Positions 62,231 to 64,000 of a stretch of 64,000 nucleotides of DNA are shown here, one piece after another. The notes under the pieces are model-generated. The model was not told the origin of the DNA and made no database searches. It saw only the letters and a list, made by a program, of their open reading frames with translations. Each line of letters begins with the position of its first letter. Position 1 is the stretch's first letter. Made by a program: the position numbers and the translations under genes. Source of the DNA: Mycobacterium intracellulare ATCC 13950 (GTDB lineage Bacteria; Actinomycetota; Actinomycetes; Mycobacteriales; Mycobacteriaceae); the NCBI RefSeq assembly GCF_000277125.1, contig NC_016946.1, forward strand, positions 682,001-746,000, written 5' to 3'.

Positions 62231-63474
62231 TGAAGACGCTCGCGGACCTGGGCACCAGCAGAGGCAACGGACTGGTGATCCCCGAAACACCCGACCTGGC
62301 GCGCCTGCGCCGCGAGACGGGAGCGCGGCTGCGGTCGGCGATGACCGAACGCGGCGTCGACGCGATGATCCTGCTCGGCAACAACGCCGTCGTCTACGCC
62401 ACCGGCGCCAGTTGGCCACTGGGCGACGCCGGACTGTCCTATGTCGAGCGCCCGGTGGCCGTGGTGCTCGCCGACGACGAGTGGCCGCACCTGTTCCTCC
62501 CGTTCCGGGAGGGGGCCGCACAGGAGTCGGATCTGCCCGCCGACCACCTGCACGGGCCGGTCTATCTCGAATTCGACGAGGGCGTGGCCCATTTCGCGCG
62601 GACACTCGCCGAGCTGATCCCGGCCAAATCGGTGGTCGCTGTCGACGAATGCACGGGGGCGATGTCGCGCGCCGCGAACGTCCTGTTCCCGAACGGGGCC
62701 CCCGTCGACGCCGCGGCCGTCGTCAGCGCGGCCAAGTCGGTCAAGACCCCGGACGAATTGTCGTGCATGCGCACCGCCATCCGGATCACCGACGAGGCCA
62801 TGGTCGAGGTGCAGAAGCGGCTGGCGCCCGGGATACGTCAGATCGATTTGTCGGCAAGCTTTTTGCGACGCGCCTTCGAGCTGGGCGCCACGGCCAGCAT
62901 GCTCGAACCGATCTGGCAGGTGATGCCGCCCAGCAAGGCCGAGGGCGTGTGGACCACGCACGGCGACCTGGCGTTGCCGCTGCTGAGCACCGAGCGCGAG
63001 CTGGCCGAGGGCGACGTGCTGTGGACCGACGTCAGCATCACCTACCAGGGCTACTGCTCGGACTTCGGACGCACCTGGATCGTCGGGCGGGACCCCTCCC
63101 CGCGCCAACAGGCGCAGTTCGACACCTGGTTCGAGATCATGACCGCCGTCCTGGGTGTCGCCAAGGCCGGCGCCACCGCGGCGGACCTCGGCCGGGCCGC
63201 GATCAAGGCCAACGGCGGCACCAAGCCCTGGCTGCCGCACTTCTACCTGGGCCACGGCATCGGCGTCAATGCCGCCGAAATGCCGATGATCGGAACGGAT
63301 CTCGGCCAGGAGTTCGACGAGAATTTCGTCCTTCAATCCGGGATGGTGCTGGTTTTGGAGCCCGTGGTGTGGGAGGACGGCACCGGCGGCTACCGCAGCG
63401 AAGAGGTCCTGGTGATCACCGAGGAAGGCTGGATCCGTTTGACCGACTACCCCTATGACCCCTATGGGAACTGA
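62230..63474 (+). CDS. M24 (Xaa-Pro peptidase/creatinase fold) metalloprotein
   Basis: A 414-residue pita-bread-fold protein. All five metal ligands appear to be present: Asp in LWTDVSITY, Asp in YCSDFGRTW, His in YLGHGIGV, Glu in LVLEPVVW and Glu in RSEEVLV, so it should be an active dimetal hydrolase. The N-terminal creatinase-like domain runs to about residue 170. GTG 62230 overlaps the amidohydrolase stop. Xaa-Pro peptidase, creatinase-type and related functions are possible. Confidence 0.88.
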   Translation: MKTLADLGTSRGNGLVIPETPDLARLRRETGARLRSAMTERGVDAMILLGNNAVVYATGASWPLGDAGLSYVERPVAVVLADDEWPHLFLPFREGAAQESDLPADHLHGPVYLEFDEGVAHFARTLAELIPAKSVVAVDECTGAMSRAANVLFPNGAPVDAAAVVSAAKSVKTPDELSCMRTAIRITDEAMVEVQKRLAPGIRQIDLSASFLRRAFELGATASMLEPIWQVMPPSKAEGVWTTHGDLALPLLSTERELAEGDVLWTDVSITYQGYCSDFGRTWIVGRDPSPRQQAQFDTWFEIMTAVLGVAKAGATAADLGRAAIKANGGTKPWLPHFYLGHGIGVNAAEMPMIGTDLGQEFDENFVLQSGMVLVLEPVVWEDGTGGYRSEEVLVITEEGWIRLTDYPYDPYGN

Positions 63475-64000
63475 AGTCCTGCCCGACGAGCGCGCGCTGC
63501 GCTCGGGGCGTCGCCAGCGGGCGCTCGACCAGATGGCCGCGCACGACCTCGATGTCCTGGTCCTCGGCCGGCAAGCCAATGTCCGTTACGTCACCGGCGC
63601 GCCGCAGCTTTGGGTCGCCGGCACCCGGCCGTTCGGTCCGACCTGTGTGGTGGTGCGGGAGACAGGTGCCGTGCACCTCCTCAGCACGTGGGACGAGGGC
63701 GTGCCCGACGACATCCCCCACGAGAACCTCTACGGCATCTCGTGGAACCCGGTGAACACCATGTCGGCGCTGCAGCGCATCGACGGCGCGGCCGATGCAC
63801 AGCGGGTCGGAACCGACGCGCTCTCACCGGTTTTCGCGCAGCTGCTGCCGACCGCATTCCCCAACGCCCAGCTGATCGACGGCGAGCTCGCGATGCGGGC
63901 CGCACGCCGCGTCAAGACGGCGGAAGAGATCGCCGCGGTGCGGGAGTCCGTCGCGGTGGCCGAATCGGCCCTGGCGGCCGCGGTCGCGGAATTGCGGCCC
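63455..64000 (+). CDS. second M24-family protein, N-terminal part (runs off window edge)
   Basis: The first 180 or so residues, covering the N-terminal creatinase-like domain (DVLVLGRQANVRYVTGAPQ) and the start of the linker. The metal-binding domain lies beyond the window. ATG 63455 or 63464 can start it; both overlap the end of the previous gene. Two M24 genes in tandem suggest a heteromeric or sequential activity. Confidence 0.8.
   Translation, partial: MTPMGTEVLPDERALRSGRRQRALDQMAAHDLDVLVLGRQANVRYVTGAPQLWVAGTRPFGPTCVVVRETGAVHLLSTWDEGVPDDIPHENLYGISWNPVNTMSALQRIDGAADAQRVGTDALSPVFAQLLPTAFPNAQLIDGELAMRAARRVKTAEEIAAVRESVAVAESALAAAVAELRP

Overview
The window looks like chromosomal DNA of a non-tuberculous Mycobacterium, probably a slow grower. 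The evidence is high GC throughout, an MmpL-type RND exporter, a mycofactocin-type short-chain dehydrogenase, several luciferase-like (F420/FMN) oxidoreductases, two [3Fe-4S] ferredoxin-P450 pairs, and a recognisable mycobacterial multicopper oxidase (mmcO). All calls come from reading motifs, gene order and spacing by eye; no database search was run.

Region 1 (1-7558) looks like the right end of an integrated element. It holds a truncated alpha/beta hydrolase, an mmpL gene, a divergent TetR gene, a small unknown gene and an HUH-type rolling-circle Rep gene. It ends exactly at a displaced 3' fragment of tRNA-Phe(GAA). Region 2 (7.7-15.8 kb) starts with a regulated module (SDR, TetR, ferredoxin, P450) whose two promoters share one palindromic operator. 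A MocR regulator, two methyltransferases, a secreted VanX-like dipeptidase and another SDR follow.

Region 3 (15.8-31.1 kb) is a CoA-ester catabolic locus. It has a split B12-dependent acyl-CoA mutase, CoA-transferase, CoA ligase, a two-subunit acyl-CoA dehydrogenase, enoyl-CoA hydratase, thiolase and a MeaB-like mutase chaperone. A [2Fe-2S] ferredoxin, an amidohydrolase, two SnoaL-like proteins and a phenolic acid decarboxylase are also present. Two promoters carry the same perfect palindrome (GAGAATA-N-TATTCTC), which suggests one dedicated regulon. Several mycobacterial-type repeats sit between the genes. Region 4 (31.2-35.9 kb) holds a degenerate E1-alpha-like protein, a NarL-type two-component pair, a methyltransferase and a CTP-synthase-C-terminus-like protein.

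Region 5 (36-47.6 kb) is an aromatic-catabolic locus. An IclR gene and an FAD dehydrogenase are divergent from an eight-gene operon: MhpC-like hydrolase, MhpA-like hydroxylase, MhpB-like extradiol dioxygenase, KstD-like flavoprotein, luciferase-like oxidoreductase, coniferyl-alcohol-dehydrogenase-like SDR, cyclase-family hydrolase and a second alpha/beta hydrolase. This suggests use of a phenylpropanoid-like or hydroaromatic substrate.

Region 6 (47.6-58.6 kb) holds mmcO, two SDR-type genes, a large LuxR ATPase regulator, an SDR, and a compact four-gene glycosyltransferase operon of unknown product. Region 7 (58.8-64 kb) is a TetR-ferredoxin-P450-amidohydrolase-M24-M24 operon. Its promoter palindrome is nearly identical to one in front of the SDR at 53.8 kb, so the two appear co-regulated across the glycosyltransferase operon.
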